The notes under the pieces are model-generated. The model saw nothing but the letters and a program-made list of their open reading frames with translations. It was not told where the DNA came from and ran no database searches. Shown here piece by piece: positions 16,875-25,736 of a stretch of DNA of 64,000 nucleotides (the first letter of the stretch is position 1; each line of letters starts with the position of its first letter). Source of the DNA: Aestuariivita sp. (GTDB lineage Bacteria > Pseudomonadota > Alphaproteobacteria > Rhodobacterales > Rhodobacteraceae). The stretch spans positions 1 to 64,000 of the forward strand of contig NZ_JAAWWD010000003.1 in assembly GCF_021404545.1 (NCBI RefSeq), in the 5' to 3' direction. A program made the position numbers and the translations under genes.

Positions 16875-17720
16875 CTAGTTCATTCCGGTAAAGACGCAGC
16901 CATCCGAAATCAGCTCGGGCGGGGTCAGGCAGAGCCCCTTGGCCACCTGAAAGGCGGCCAGCACCTTGGGGACATAGTCACGTGTCTCCGCAAAGGGGGG
17001 CACGCCTGCATGGCTGCGCACGGCCCCTTCACCGGCATTGTATCCGGCCAGCACCAAAATGGGATCGCGCGCAAATTCCTCCATCAGCCAGTCGAGATAT
17101 CGCACCCCGCCCGCGATGTTTTCCGGCGCGCTGGTGCGATCATCCACACCGAAACGCGACGCGGTGTCGGGCATCAACTGCATCAACCCGGCCGCCCCGG
17201 CAGAGCTGACCGCATCCCGCTGGCCACCGGATTCGACCGAGATCACCGCCAGAACAAGGGCCGGTGACACTTGGGTGCCAATGGTACTTGTCAGAATATC
17301 CACACCATGCGCCCGCGCGATGTCCTGCAAATGCTGAAGCCGGGGGGCGCCCACAGGATCCGTCGCGCCCATCAGCGTTTGCATCGCCGCATCGAGCCGC
17401 CCAGGCCCGCTGCTTTCGATTGTCGGAGAGATACGGTCCCAAAACCACGCATAGCGCCCGAGAAGGGTGTTTGGCGCTGTCGGGCTCACTTCGGGGGCCA
17501 CGCCAACTTCTGGTGCAGGGTCTGTTCCGGGTGGAGGGGGCGGGACGGCAGGATTGGCCCGCAGAGGGATCTGCACCGTGATGCGCTGTGTTGTGCCGGG
17601 AGCGGGTGGCTTGACCCGTTTGGCCTCGAACCCCCCTGTAGTGACCTCTGCGGCCCCGGGCTCTGCCGCGAAAACAGCGACCGCCAGGCACAAACCCGCA
17701 ATGAAAACTGTGCGAAACAT
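16875..17720 (-). CDS. lytic transglycosylase (SLT domain)
   Basis: A 281-residue exported enzyme predicted to cleave peptidoglycan with 1,6-anhydro product formation. It has a signal peptide (about 1-23), a Pro-rich spacer at 38-80, and a C-terminal SLT domain. The catalytic glutamate is E163 in VISVESGGQRDAVSSAGAAGLMQ-type context, with the ALVLAVI helix before it and AGYNAGEGAV after. I chose the ATG at 17720 over a TTG at 17756. It is divergent from the Tad pilus locus and may open the wall for that machine, which is inference from position only. Confidence 0.92.
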   Translation of the reverse strand: MFRTVFIAGLCLAVAVFAAEPGAAEVTTGGFEAKRVKPPAPGTTQRITVQIPLRANPAVPPPPPGTDPAPEVGVAPEVSPTAPNTLLGRYAWFWDRISPTIESSGPGRLDAAMQTLMGATDPVGAPRLQHLQDIARAHGVDILTSTIGTQVSPALVLAVISVESGGQRDAVSSAGAAGLMQLMPDTASRFGVDDRTSAPENIAGGVRYLDWLMEEFARDPILVLAGYNAGEGAVRSHAGVPPFAETRDYVPKVLAAFQVAKGLCLTPPELISDGCVFTGMN

Positions 17721-18024
17721 TGATTTGGACCTGCTGCTCGACCCGGCTTTTGTCAAGTGTCAACGAATCTCGCCCCCAGGGCCAGTGGATTTGCGCCGAG
17801 TTTCGCCAATAACAGCCCGAAAATCGCAACAATCCGCGTATATGCCCCCAACTTTCTAACGAAAAGTTAATCTGACGCGAAAAATTCTCACCCTGGCCAC
17901 ATTCACGCCCCAATCCGCGGGCTTAAGTGTCCTCATCGAAACGCACCGTGCCGGTTGTGAGAGAGCGGCACATTGAACTGGGCGGGTCGAGCAAACTTTA
18001 ACCTACCTTCCTGGAGGGACGAAA
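17721..18024. promoter_or_regulatory. divergent control region between the transglycosylase and the pilin gene
   Basis: This 304-bp stretch has no gene. It is clearly more AT-rich in its middle (17800-17890) than the flanking genes. It contains a near-consensus CtrA site at 17856-17870 that sits within an AACTTT/AAAGTT inverted repeat. Close to the pilin gene there is a strong ribosome-binding site, CTGGAGGGACG, ending about six bases before the ATG at 18025, as expected for a highly made pilin. I could not fix a -10/-35 pair with confidence. Confidence 0.6.
17856..17870 (+). promoter_or_regulatory. candidate CtrA-binding site
   Basis: CTAA-N7-TTAA, one mismatch from the CtrA full-site consensus TTAA-N7-TTAA. 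It lies 155 bp upstream of the first pilin start. CtrA controls pilus and motility genes in several alphaproteobacteria; binding here is inference. Confidence 0.35.
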
Positions 18025-18213
18025 ATGCTGAACTTTCTGAAAAACTTCCGCAAAGACGAAGACGGTGCCGTAACTGTTGACTGGGTTGTGCTGACCGCCG
18101 CTGTTGTGGCTCTGGGCGGCGCGGCCTACACCGCCATCGAAGGCGGCGCAGAGGACCTGTCCGAAGCGATCGAAGACGAACTGGGTGGCGTGAGCGTCGA
18201 CGCTGGCTTCTAA
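18025..18213 (+). CDS. Flp-type (type IVb) pilin, first copy
   Basis: A 62-residue prepilin, the likely main subunit of the Tad pilus. The leader is basic (MLNFLKNFRKDEDG) and the prepilin cleavage site is after Gly14. The mature protein starts AVTVDWVVLTAAVVALGGAAY, one hydrophobic helix, then an acidic tail ending DAGF. Classical Flp pilins have Glu at mature position 5 and Tyr at 6; here they are Asp and Trp. The ribosome-binding site is strong and a hairpin follows the gene, both fitting high expression. A paralogue of the same length lies at 18312. Confidence 0.92.
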   Translation: MLNFLKNFRKDEDGAVTVDWVVLTAAVVALGGAAYTAIEGGAEDLSEAIEDELGGVSVDAGF

Positions 18214-18241
18214 AGCCGACCGTTCATGTGACGGATACAAG

Positions 18242-18272
18242 GGGCCGCTTCTCAGTCGAGGAGCGGCCCTTT
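18242..18272 (+). terminator. hairpin between the two pilin genes
   Basis: GGGCCGCT (18242-18249) pairs with AGCGGCCC (18262-18269) around a 12-base loop and is followed by TTTG. It would let most transcripts stop after the first pilin while some read on into the second pilin and cpaB. Confidence 0.6.
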
Positions 18273-18311
18273 GTCACTCTCAGGCATCTGCTGACTTCGA
18301 TGAGGTATCCC

Positions 18312-18500
18312 GTGCTTAACAAGATCAGATCATTGCTGCGATCGGAAGACGGTGCAGTTACCATCGATTGGGTTGTGCTGACGGCCCTGATTGTCGGGTT
18401 CGGCGGCGCCGTTATCGTGGCGGTTGAAGGCGGCAGCGGCAGTGTCGGAACGGGCACGGCAAACGCAATCACCAGCATAGATCCCGACGCAGGGTTCTAA
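18312..18500 (+). CDS. Flp-type (type IVb) pilin, second copy
   Basis: Paralogue of the pilin at 18025. I chose the GTG at 18312, which has GAGG nine bases upstream and gives a 62-residue protein, the same length as the first copy and aligning end to end (LNKIRSLLRSEDG-AVTIDWVVLTALIVG against LNFLKNFRKDEDG). Longer in-frame starts at 18228 and 18300 would break that match. It shares Asp5/Trp6 and the DAGF end but has a less acidic, Gly/Ser-rich tail. It could be a minor pilin or an alternative major subunit. Confidence 0.85.
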   Translation: MLNKIRSLLRSEDGAVTIDWVVLTALIVGFGGAVIVAVEGGSGSVGTGTANAITSIDPDAGF

Positions 18501-18646
18501 CGGGCGGTGATGGTGGGCGAATGAACATCAAGGCTCCGCAGCAACGAACCTATTTCGCCACATTCCCCATCTACAATCCTGCCCCAGAGACAGAAATGTA
18601 CACCGATCCGTGACAAACGGGCGGGCACAGTTGGAAAGGCGACGCA

Positions 18647-19498
18647 ATGCGACTTGTATTTGGATTGGTCTTGCTGGTTGGAATTGGGCTGGCAGGCGGC
18701 GCTGTGATGATGGCCAAGAACTACATCGACGCGTATCAGACGGAACTGGCCAAGGAACGCGCCTCGCGTCAGGCGGTCGTACCCACGGTCAAGGTCTTGG
18801 TGGCCGACGCGCCGCTGCGCTATGGCGAGATCCTGCGGCCTGACGCCGTGCGGGCGGTACGGTGGCCCGCCAATGCCGTCCCCGAAGGCTCGTTCACAAG
18901 CGTTGAGACGCTTTTTCCCGCGGATGACACGCGCCAGCGGTTCGTGTTGCGCGCAATGGAAAAGGACGAGGCGATCATGGCCGTCAAGGTGACCGAGCCA
19001 GGCGAAGATGCGGGCCTGATCTCCCGCCTGGAACGAGGCATGCGCGCTTTTGCGATCCGGGTCGATGTGGCCTCGGGCGTGTCAGGCTTCCTGCGGCCGG
19101 GTGACCGCGTCGACATCTATTGGACCGGGCGCATACCGGGCAATGACGATCGGGGCGACGTAACCAAGCTGATCGAATCCGGCATTACCCTGATCGCCAT
19201 CGACCAGACGGCAGGGGGAGACCTGGATGGCGCGCTGATCGCCCGCACCGTGACCGTGGCGGTGCGCCCCGATCAGGTGGCCAAACTGGCCCAAGCCCAA
19301 AGCAGCGGTGGTTTGTCTCTGGCGCTTTTGGGGGCCGAGGATGACACCGTCAGCGCCTCGATCGAGGTTGATCAGCGGTCCCTGCTGGGACTTGCGGAAC
19401 TCGAGGTTGAAGCAGAACCCGAGAGAGAGCGGGTGTGCACGATCAGAACCCGCCGCGGTGCTGAAGTGGTCGAAATCGCCATTCCTTGCACCAACTAG
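18647..19498 (+). CDS. cpaB: Tad pilus assembly protein CpaB/RcpC
   Basis: A 283-residue protein with an N-terminal membrane anchor (about 2-22) and a SAF domain (about 46-110), then the RcpC/CpaB periplasmic domain with LERGMRAFAIRVD and SGFLRPGDRVDIYW. CpaB works in the periplasm with the CpaC secretin, probably anchoring it to peptidoglycan. The gene follows the pilins and is closed by a hairpin at 19529-19558, so cpaC downstream may have its own promoter. Confidence 0.95.
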   Translation: MRLVFGLVLLVGIGLAGGAVMMAKNYIDAYQTELAKERASRQAVVPTVKVLVADAPLRYGEILRPDAVRAVRWPANAVPEGSFTSVETLFPADDTRQRFVLRAMEKDEAIMAVKVTEPGEDAGLISRLERGMRAFAIRVDVASGVSGFLRPGDRVDIYWTGRIPGNDDRGDVTKLIESGITLIAIDQTAGGDLDGALIARTVTVAVRPDQVAKLAQAQSSGGLSLALLGAEDDTVSASIEVDQRSLLGLAELEVEAEPERERVCTIRTRRGAEVVEIAIPCTN

Positions 19499-19528
19499 CC
19501 CATAAATCTCATAAAATCAGTTACTTAG

Positions 19529-19560
19529 AAAGCCAGGCTGTACACGCATCCTGGCTTTTC
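19529..19560 (+). terminator. probable terminator after cpaB
   Basis: AAAGCCAGG (19529-19537) pairs perfectly with CCTGGCTTT (19550-19558) across a 12-base loop, with a T-rich 3' side. It starts 30 bases after the cpaB stop, within a 238-bp gap before cpaC. Confidence 0.65.
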
Positions 19561-19736
19561 CACAGCCTGACCGGTGCTGTGGATAAAAGCCTTCAGTCGC
19601 CATTGTTGCGCGTTCCACACATCAGCGACGCCCGAGAAATGTTTGATTCTTGAAAAAAAAATGAAACTGGCGCACAGTGACTGTAATGCGGGCGCAAAGA
19701 CCCGTCATCAGAGGCGTGATCGGAGAGGCAGGTCAC

Positions 19737-21161
19737 ATGACAATCAGAAATTCGCTCAAAGCAGCCCTGTTGGGGCTGTCTGTCATCTGTGTACCGCTGG
19801 CAGGCACGGCACAGGCTGAAACCCTGCGGGTCGTCAAAAAAGGAACCGCGGCCACGCTGAGCGTGCCGATGAACCGTGCGGTTGTCGTCGAAAGCGATGT
19901 GCCGTTTGCCGAACTGAGTATCGCCAACCCGGGTATCGCCGATATCTCGTCGCTGTCGGATCGCACCATCTATGTGCTGGGCAAATCGCCCGGCCTGACC
20001 ACGCTGACCCTTCTGGATGGGGCGGGCCAGCTGATCACCAATGTCGATGTCAAGGTCGCCGCCGACGTGACCGAGTTCAAGGAACGCCTGGGCCAGATCC
20101 TCCCTGGAGAACGGATCGAGGTCCGCACCGCCAATGACGGGATCGTGCTGTCGGGCACCGTCTCAAGCAGCCAGCGTCTGCAACGCGCCCTGGATCTGGC
20201 CGAGCGCTATGCGCCCGAGCGGGTGTCGAACCTGATGAGCGTCGGCGGCGTCCAGCAGGTGATGCTCAAGGTGCGGTTCGCCGAAATGCAACGCACCGTG
20301 TCCAAGGCGCTGAGCAGTTCACTGGCGCTGGATGGCGCGATTTTCGGCAGCGATGTCGGCATCGACGGCGGCACCAATTCGCTCAATACCTCGGGTGCTG
20401 TGACGAATGCGTTCAACGGCCAGATTCCGGCCAGCAACGACAATGCTGGAGCGGTTCTTTTCGGGTTCAGCGCCGGGTCACTGCGCGTTGGATTGCTGCT
20501 CGAAGCGCTTGAGCAAAAAGGGGTGGTCCGATCGCTGGCCGAACCCAACCTGACCGCGCTGTCGGGACAGGAGGCCAAATTCCTTGCGGGCGGGGAGTAT
20601 CCCGTTCCCATTGCCCAGGAAGACGGCGCGATCACCGTTGAATTCAAACCCTTCGGGATCGAACTCAACTTTATCCCGCGGGTGGTGGACAAGGACACGA
20701 TCAACCTCGAGATGATGGCCGCGGTGTCGGATATCGATCCGACCAACGGCATTTCCATCGACGGGTTTCAAATCGACGCCTTCTCGCGGCGTGAAACCTC
20801 GACAACCGTCGAGATGCGCGATGGCGAGAGCTTTGCCATTGCCGGCCTGATTGAGGACAATTTCCTCGACAACAACCGTCAATTGCCCTGGCTTGGGGAC
20901 GTTCCTGTTCTGGGGGCGTTGTTTCGCAGCGCCGATTATCAGCGCGCCCAAACCGAACTGGTGATCATCATCACCGCCCATCTGGTCACGCCGACACGGG
21001 GCGAGGCATTGGCGCTGCCGACCGACAGGATCAAACCCCCGACCGAACAGGAACTGTTTCTGTTCGGCCGCACCGCCCGTGGCGAACGCCGCGTCCGTGG
21101 CGCGGCCGGCGAAGTGGCGCAACAGGACTTCAGCGGCTCTTACGGCTATGTGATGGATTGA
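19737..21161 (+). CDS. cpaC: Tad pilus secretin CpaC/RcpA
   Basis: Outer-membrane secretin (474 residues) through which the Tad pilus leaves the cell. The signal peptide ends at TAQA-ETLRV (residue 27). It has the pilus-secretin N-terminal domain (about 30-105) and a BON-like segment, and then the secretin core from about 200, including EPNLTALSGQEAKFLAGGEYPVP, FGIELNFIPRV and the final LGDVPVLGALFRS block. The ATG at 19737 has AGGCAGGT upstream; an in-frame start at 19677 lacks a signal-peptide-like beginning. Confidence 0.96.
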   Translation: MTIRNSLKAALLGLSVICVPLAGTAQAETLRVVKKGTAATLSVPMNRAVVVESDVPFAELSIANPGIADISSLSDRTIYVLGKSPGLTTLTLLDGAGQLITNVDVKVAADVTEFKERLGQILPGERIEVRTANDGIVLSGTVSSSQRLQRALDLAERYAPERVSNLMSVGGVQQVMLKVRFAEMQRTVSKALSSSLALDGAIFGSDVGIDGGTNSLNTSGAVTNAFNGQIPASNDNAGAVLFGFSAGSLRVGLLLEALEQKGVVRSLAEPNLTALSGQEAKFLAGGEYPVPIAQEDGAITVEFKPFGIELNFIPRVVDKDTINLEMMAAVSDIDPTNGISIDGFQIDAFSRRETSTTVEMRDGESFAIAGLIEDNFLDNNRQLPWLGDVPVLGALFRSADYQRAQTELVIIITAHLVTPTRGEALALPTDRIKPPTEQELFLFGRTARGERRVRGAAGEVAQQDFSGSYGYVMD

Positions 21162-21165
21162 TCCA

Positions 21166-21834
21166 ATGACACACAAACTGATCCCCGGCCTTATGATGGG
21201 CGCCAGCGTCGCGGCACTGAGCGCATGCAGCCCGAACGCGACAGGTCCGATCGGCACCACATTTTTCAGCGAAGCGGGCGTGCAGATCGACGGTGGCAGT
21301 TTCGGCAACGCCACGATGAACAATATGATGGTGCATACCGGCGCCGAGGGGTTCGTTCTGGACCTGACCGAGCGGTTTGCGGAACAGGTGCCGTCGACCG
21401 TGAATTTCGCGTTCAACAGCGCGGTTCTGGATGAAGCGGCACGTCAAACGTTGCGCAAGCAGGCCGCATGGATCCGCCAATTCCCCGAGGTGCGCTTCCG
21501 CGTCTATGGCCATACCGATCTGGTTGGATCGAACGCGTTCAACAAACGCCTTGGACTGCGCCGGGCGCGCGCGGTGGTGCATTACCTGGGCAGCCAGGGG
21601 ATCAGCCGGTCACGCCTGGAGGCTGTGGTGTCGTTCGGCGAGACCCAGCCCCTGATCGTAACCCAGAACCGCGAGCGCCGGAATCGCCGGACCGTGACCG
21701 AGGTTTCGGGCTTTGTCGCCTCCCACCCACGGGTTCTGGACGGCAAATACGCCCAGATCGTTTATCGTGAGTATGTCGATAGCGCCACCGCTTCCACCAC
21801 CCTGGGCGCCTCGACCGCCATTCTGTCCGAATAG
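21166..21834 (+). CDS. OmpA-type lipoprotein in the CpaD position
   Basis: A 222-residue lipoprotein: the lipobox LSAC puts the lipidated cysteine at C21. The C-terminal OmpA/Pal-like domain has FAFNSAVLDEAA, the peptidoglycan-binding GHTDLVGS and a following RARAV arginine. It starts four bases after cpaC and occupies the slot where cpaD normally lies in Tad loci. It may take over CpaD's role of anchoring or piloting the secretin, tying it to the cell wall. That role is inference; the fold assignment is firm. Confidence 0.9.
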   Translation: MTHKLIPGLMMGASVAALSACSPNATGPIGTTFFSEAGVQIDGGSFGNATMNNMMVHTGAEGFVLDLTERFAEQVPSTVNFAFNSAVLDEAARQTLRKQAAWIRQFPEVRFRVYGHTDLVGSNAFNKRLGLRRARAVVHYLGSQGISRSRLEAVVSFGETQPLIVTQNRERRNRRTVTEVSGFVASHPRVLDGKYAQIVYREYVDSATASTTLGASTAILSE

Positions 21835-22050
21835 GCGACACAATATCGGCGTTTAGGCCGGTATCGTTCACAAATCTCAGAATCGAAGCTTTTTGGCCGC
21901 AATATCGCCCTGATTTGCCGCGACATTTCATCTCCAAGGGGGGCGTGCGTTCTCCCACGGGTCGGAATAGAACGGGCAACTGGGCAAAGGCGGGGCATTA
22001 CGGCCACCGCATCGCTTGACTGTCATGTTCCTGACATAAGGACGAAGGCA

Positions 22051-23283
22051 ATGAGCAGCGGAATGCCGCAACCGGACCAAAGCCCCATCGTGGCCTGCAC
22101 CATTTGCCGGGATGTGCAGCTCTTCGATCTTTTGATCGAAGATATGGAAGCCGCCGTGGGCGAGGCCTGGGGCGATCTGAGCTTTAACGACGCCCTCGCC
22201 TTTTTCAACCAGCCCGATGCCGAAACGCTGGAATTCATCGCCCTGGCGATGGATCAGGAAGATGAAGAGAACCTCGTTCTTCTGGGCCAGATCATCACCG
22301 AGGCCAAGAAACGCGGCATCAAGGTCATCCTGATCGCCGAAGATGTGACACCTGCCGCCCTGCACCAGTTGCTGCGCAAGGGGGCGGACGAGTTTGTCCC
22401 CTACCCCCTGCCCGAGCAGGAATTGCACACCGCCATCGAAAATCTGCGCAACGTTCCCGAACCGCCCAAGCAGCAGGCCGGATCACAGTTGCGCTCGGGA
22501 TCGTCCAAGGACGGCGCGCTGATCGTGGTTCATGGCCTTGCGGGGGGTGTCGGATCCTCGACCATTGCGACGAACCTGGCGTGGGAACTGGCCAATCTGG
22601 GCGATGAAAGCCCCCCCAAGGTTTGCCTCTTGGATCTGGACCTGCAATTCGGCTCGATCTCGACCTATCTTGACCTGCCCCGCCGCGAGGCGGTGTTCGA
22701 GATGCTGTCGGATACCGACAATCTGGACGAAGAGGTGTTCGGTCAGGCCCTGGTCAGCTTTGAGGACAGATTGCAGGTGCTGACCGCGCCCAGCGATATG
22801 ATCCCGCTCGATCTGATCTCACCCGAGGATATCAGCCGCATCCTCGACATGGCGCGCAGCCATTTCGATTATGTCATTATCGATATGCCCTCGACCCTGG
22901 TGCAATGGACCGAGACGATCCTGCAGGCCGCCCATGTCTATCTGGCGCTGCTGGAGCTGGACATGCGGTCGGCCCAGAATGCGCTGCGCCTCAAGCGGGC
23001 GCTGCAATCGGAGGATCTGCCGTTCAACAAACTGCGGTTTGCGCTGAACCGGGCCCCGAAATTCACCGATCTGGGCGGCAAGGGCCGGGTCAAGCGCATG
23101 GGCGAAAGCCTTGGGATCTCTATCGATCTGCAAATGCCCGATGGCGGCAAGCAGGTCATGCAGGCCTGCGACCATGGTCTGCCGCTTTCGACATCGGCGG
23201 CCAAGAATCCGCTGCGCAAGGAAATCGCCAAACTCGCCGTATCGCTCTTTGAACTGGGTCAAAGCCCGGCCGAAGCGGCCTGA
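22051..23283 (+). CDS. cpaE: Tad pilus localisation ATPase CpaE/TadZ
   Basis: CpaE/TadZ places the Tad machine in the cell. The 410-residue protein has an N-terminal receiver-like domain (about 12-130) without a clear phospho-acceptor pocket, then a MinD/ParA-type ATPase domain. The P-loop reads GLAGGVGSST (162-171): neither the signature lysine nor the standard P-loop lysine is present, a known looseness in TadZ proteins but here complete. LLDLDLQFGS and VIIDMPS fit the other nucleotide motifs. A TGTCA-N6-TGACA repeat lies just upstream (22021-22036). Confidence 0.94.
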   Translation: MSSGMPQPDQSPIVACTICRDVQLFDLLIEDMEAAVGEAWGDLSFNDALAFFNQPDAETLEFIALAMDQEDEENLVLLGQIITEAKKRGIKVILIAEDVTPAALHQLLRKGADEFVPYPLPEQELHTAIENLRNVPEPPKQQAGSQLRSGSSKDGALIVVHGLAGGVGSSTIATNLAWELANLGDESPPKVCLLDLDLQFGSISTYLDLPRREAVFEMLSDTDNLDEEVFGQALVSFEDRLQVLTAPSDMIPLDLISPEDISRILDMARSHFDYVIIDMPSTLVQWTETILQAAHVYLALLELDMRSAQNALRLKRALQSEDLPFNKLRFALNRAPKFTDLGGKGRVKRMGESLGISIDLQMPDGGKQVMQACDHGLPLSTSAAKNPLRKEIAKLAVSLFELGQSPAEAA

Positions 23284-23306
23284 GCAACACCACCGGGATA
23301 TGTGAG

Positions 23307-24752
23307 ATGTTTTCCAAATACAAAAAATCGACCCCTGCACCGGCATCCGCCAAAGAGGTCCCGGTCAACAACGTGACGGAGTTGAAGCCCTCGGCAGAGG
23401 TGGGCCAACAGGTTTCAATGCGCAGGCCGATGCCGAAAAAGCCCGCCCAGGCCGCGCCGATGGACAAAGAGCGCAAGCGCAAGGAGCGGATGGGCGAGAT
23501 CAAGACCGAGCTGCACCGCGCGCTTTTGGAAAACCTCAACCTCGCGGCGCTTGAGCACGCGACCGAGAACGACCTGCGCAACGAAATCAGCTCCATCGCG
23601 TCGGAGATCCTCGAACAGAAGGGGATCGTGCTGAACCGCGAAGACCGCACGACGCTCAACAAAGAGCTTTACGACGAGGTCACCGGCCTTGGCCCGCTTG
23701 AGACGCTGCTGCAGGACGAGACCGTTAACGACATCCTGGTCAACGGGCCGCATCAGGTCTTCGTGGAACGCGCGGGCAAGCTGGAACTCAGCAATGTGAC
23801 GTTCAAGGATGAGAAACACCTGCTCAGGATCATCGACAAAATCGTCTCGGCTGTCGGTCGTCGGGTGGACGAGTCGAACCCTTATGTGGACGCCCGTCTG
23901 GCGGATGGATCGCGCTTTAACGCGATGGTGCCTCCCGTTGCCGTTGACGGGTCGCTGGTGTCGATCCGGAAGTTTAAAAAGGACAAGCTGGGCATCGACG
24001 ATCTGGTGCGCTTTGGCGCCTTTACCGAAGAGATGGCGGCCTACTTGCAGGCCGCCGTCGCAACCCGGTTGAACGTGATCGTCTCGGGCGGGACCGGCTC
24101 GGGGAAAACCACCACGCTTAACGCGCTCAGCTCCTTCATCGACAATTCCGAACGGATCCTGACAATCGAGGATACGGCGGAACTCCAGCTCCAACAGGTC
24201 CATGTGGGCCGGATGGAGAGCCGTCCGCCCAATGTGGAGGGCAAGGGCGAGGTCTCCCCCCGGGACTGTCTGAAAAACGCGCTCAGGATGCGCCCGGACC
24301 GCATCATCGTGGGCGAGACCCGCGGCGAGGAGGTGATCGACATGCTTCAGGCCATGAACACCGGCCATGACGGATCGATGACCACGATCCACGCCAACAA
24401 CGCCCGCGACGGTATCAGCCGGTTGGAGAACATGATCGCCATGGCCGGGATCGAAATGCCGCTCAAGGCGGTACGGTCGCAGATCTCGTCCGCCGTAAAC
24501 CTGATCGTTCAGGCCTCACGCCTGCAGGACGGCTCGCGCCGGATGACCTCGATCACCGAGATCACCGGCATGGAGGGCGACGTGATCTCAATGCAGGAGA
24601 TCTTCCGCTATCAGCGCGTCGGGCTGACGCCGGATAACAAGATCATCGGCCATTACACCGCCACCGGTGTGCGCAGCCACTTTTCAGACCGGTTCAAGAT
24701 GTGGGGCTATGACCTGCCCGCATCGATCTATGAACCCACGGTTATGGGGTAA
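23307..24752 (+). CDS. cpaF: Tad pilus secretion ATPase CpaF/TadA
   Basis: Cytoplasmic hexameric ATPase that powers pilus assembly (481 residues). A Lys/Pro-rich, probably disordered N-terminus (1-60) precedes the helical domain. The catalytic core has Walker [10 protein letters not shown] (261-269), the Asp-box [13 protein letters not shown], Walker [15 protein letters not shown] and the His-box [12 protein letters not shown]. All expected motifs of the TadA family are intact. It lies 23 bases after cpaE and 11 before tadB. Confidence 0.97.
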   Translation: MFSKYKKSTPAPASAKEVPVNNVTELKPSAEVGQQVSMRRPMPKKPAQAAPMDKERKRKERMGEIKTELHRALLENLNLAALEHATENDLRNEISSIASEILEQKGIVLNREDRTTLNKELYDEVTGLGPLETLLQDETVNDILVNGPHQVFVERAGKLELSNVTFKDEKHLLRIIDKIVSAVGRRVDESNPYVDARLADGSRFNAMVPPVAVDGSLVSIRKFKKDKLGIDDLVRFGAFTEEMAAYLQAAVATRLNVIVSGGTGSGKTTTLNALSSFIDNSERILTIEDTAELQLQQVHVGRMESRPPNVEGKGEVSPRDCLKNALRMRPDRIIVGETRGEEVIDMLQAMNTGHDGSMTTIHANNARDGISRLENMIAMAGIEMPLKAVRSQISSAVNLIVQASRLQDGSRRMTSITEITGMEGDVISMQEIFRYQRVGLTPDNKIIGHYTATGVRSHFSDRFKMWGYDLPASIYEPTVMG

Positions 24753-24763
24753 GGGGACCGGTT

Positions 24764-25726
24764 ATGAGTGCGGAACCAATCATTTACGGCCTGATCTTCA
24801 TTGCCGTTCTGGTACTGGTCGAAGGTCTCTATCTCGTGGCCTTTGGCAAATCCATCAGCCTCAACAGCCGCGTCAACCGCAGGCTTGAGATGCTGGACAA
24901 GGGTGCGCGCCGCGAGCAAGTGCTCGAACAGCTCCGCAAGGAGATGCAGCAGCATATGAAGTCGCGGTCGATCCCGCTTTATTCTCTGCTGGCCGAACGC
25001 GCCCAGAAAGCCGCCATCGCCTTCACGCCGCGCCAACTGATCATGATCATGTTCGCGCTGGCGATCTTTGCCTTTGTCGGACTGTCCGTCGGGACCGAGA
25101 CCGACACCCCGGTCCGCATCGCGCTGTCGGCCGTGATCGGCATCGGCGGGGTTTACTTCTGGGTCAACTCCAAGGCCACCAAACGGATTGCCCTGATCGA
25201 AGAACAATTGCCCGATGCGGTCGAACTGATGGTGCGCTCGCTTCGTGTCGGTCACCCGTTCGTCTCTGCCATTCAGATTGTCGCCAAGGAGGTCCCGGAC
25301 CCGCTGGCGACCGAGATGGGCATCATCGCCGATGAAGCCGCCTATGGCCGGGATGTGGCCGAAGCGCTGGTGGAAATGGCCGAACGGCTCGACATGCAGG
25401 ATCTGCGCTTTTTGTCGGTTGCGGTGGGCATCCAGCAGCAATCGGGCGGCAACCTGGCCGAGATCCTCGAAGGGCTGGCCAAGGTTATTCGGTCACGCTT
25501 TCGCCTGTTTCGCCGCGTCAAGGCGATCACGGCCGAGGCTAAATGGTCCGGCAAGTTCCTCTCGGCCTTTCCGCTTGTCTGTCTGGCCGTCATCCAGATC
25601 ACCGCGCCCAACTATTACGACGATGTGCTGGACCACCCCTATTTCATTCCCGCCTGTTTCTTTGTGGGCATCACGCTGACGCTGAACCTGATCGTCATGC
25701 GCTGGCTGACCAACATCAAGGTGTGA
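24764..25726 (+). CDS. tadB: Tad pilus inner-membrane platform protein TadB
   Basis: A 320-residue polytopic protein of the T2SSF family. It has an N-terminal helix (about 6-25), a charged cytoplasmic segment, two helices at about 92-130, the conserved LPDAVELMVRSLRVGHPF...A cytoplasmic helical domain, and two C-terminal helices. With TadC it forms the inner-membrane platform under CpaF. The gene ends 10 bases before tadC. Confidence 0.95.
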   Translation: MSAEPIIYGLIFIAVLVLVEGLYLVAFGKSISLNSRVNRRLEMLDKGARREQVLEQLRKEMQQHMKSRSIPLYSLLAERAQKAAIAFTPRQLIMIMFALAIFAFVGLSVGTETDTPVRIALSAVIGIGGVYFWVNSKATKRIALIEEQLPDAVELMVRSLRVGHPFVSAIQIVAKEVPDPLATEMGIIADEAAYGRDVAEALVEMAERLDMQDLRFLSVAVGIQQQSGGNLAEILEGLAKVIRSRFRLFRRVKAITAEAKWSGKFLSAFPLVCLAVIQITAPNYYDDVLDHPYFIPACFFVGITLTLNLIVMRWLTNIKV

Positions 25727-25736
25727 GGAGACACTC

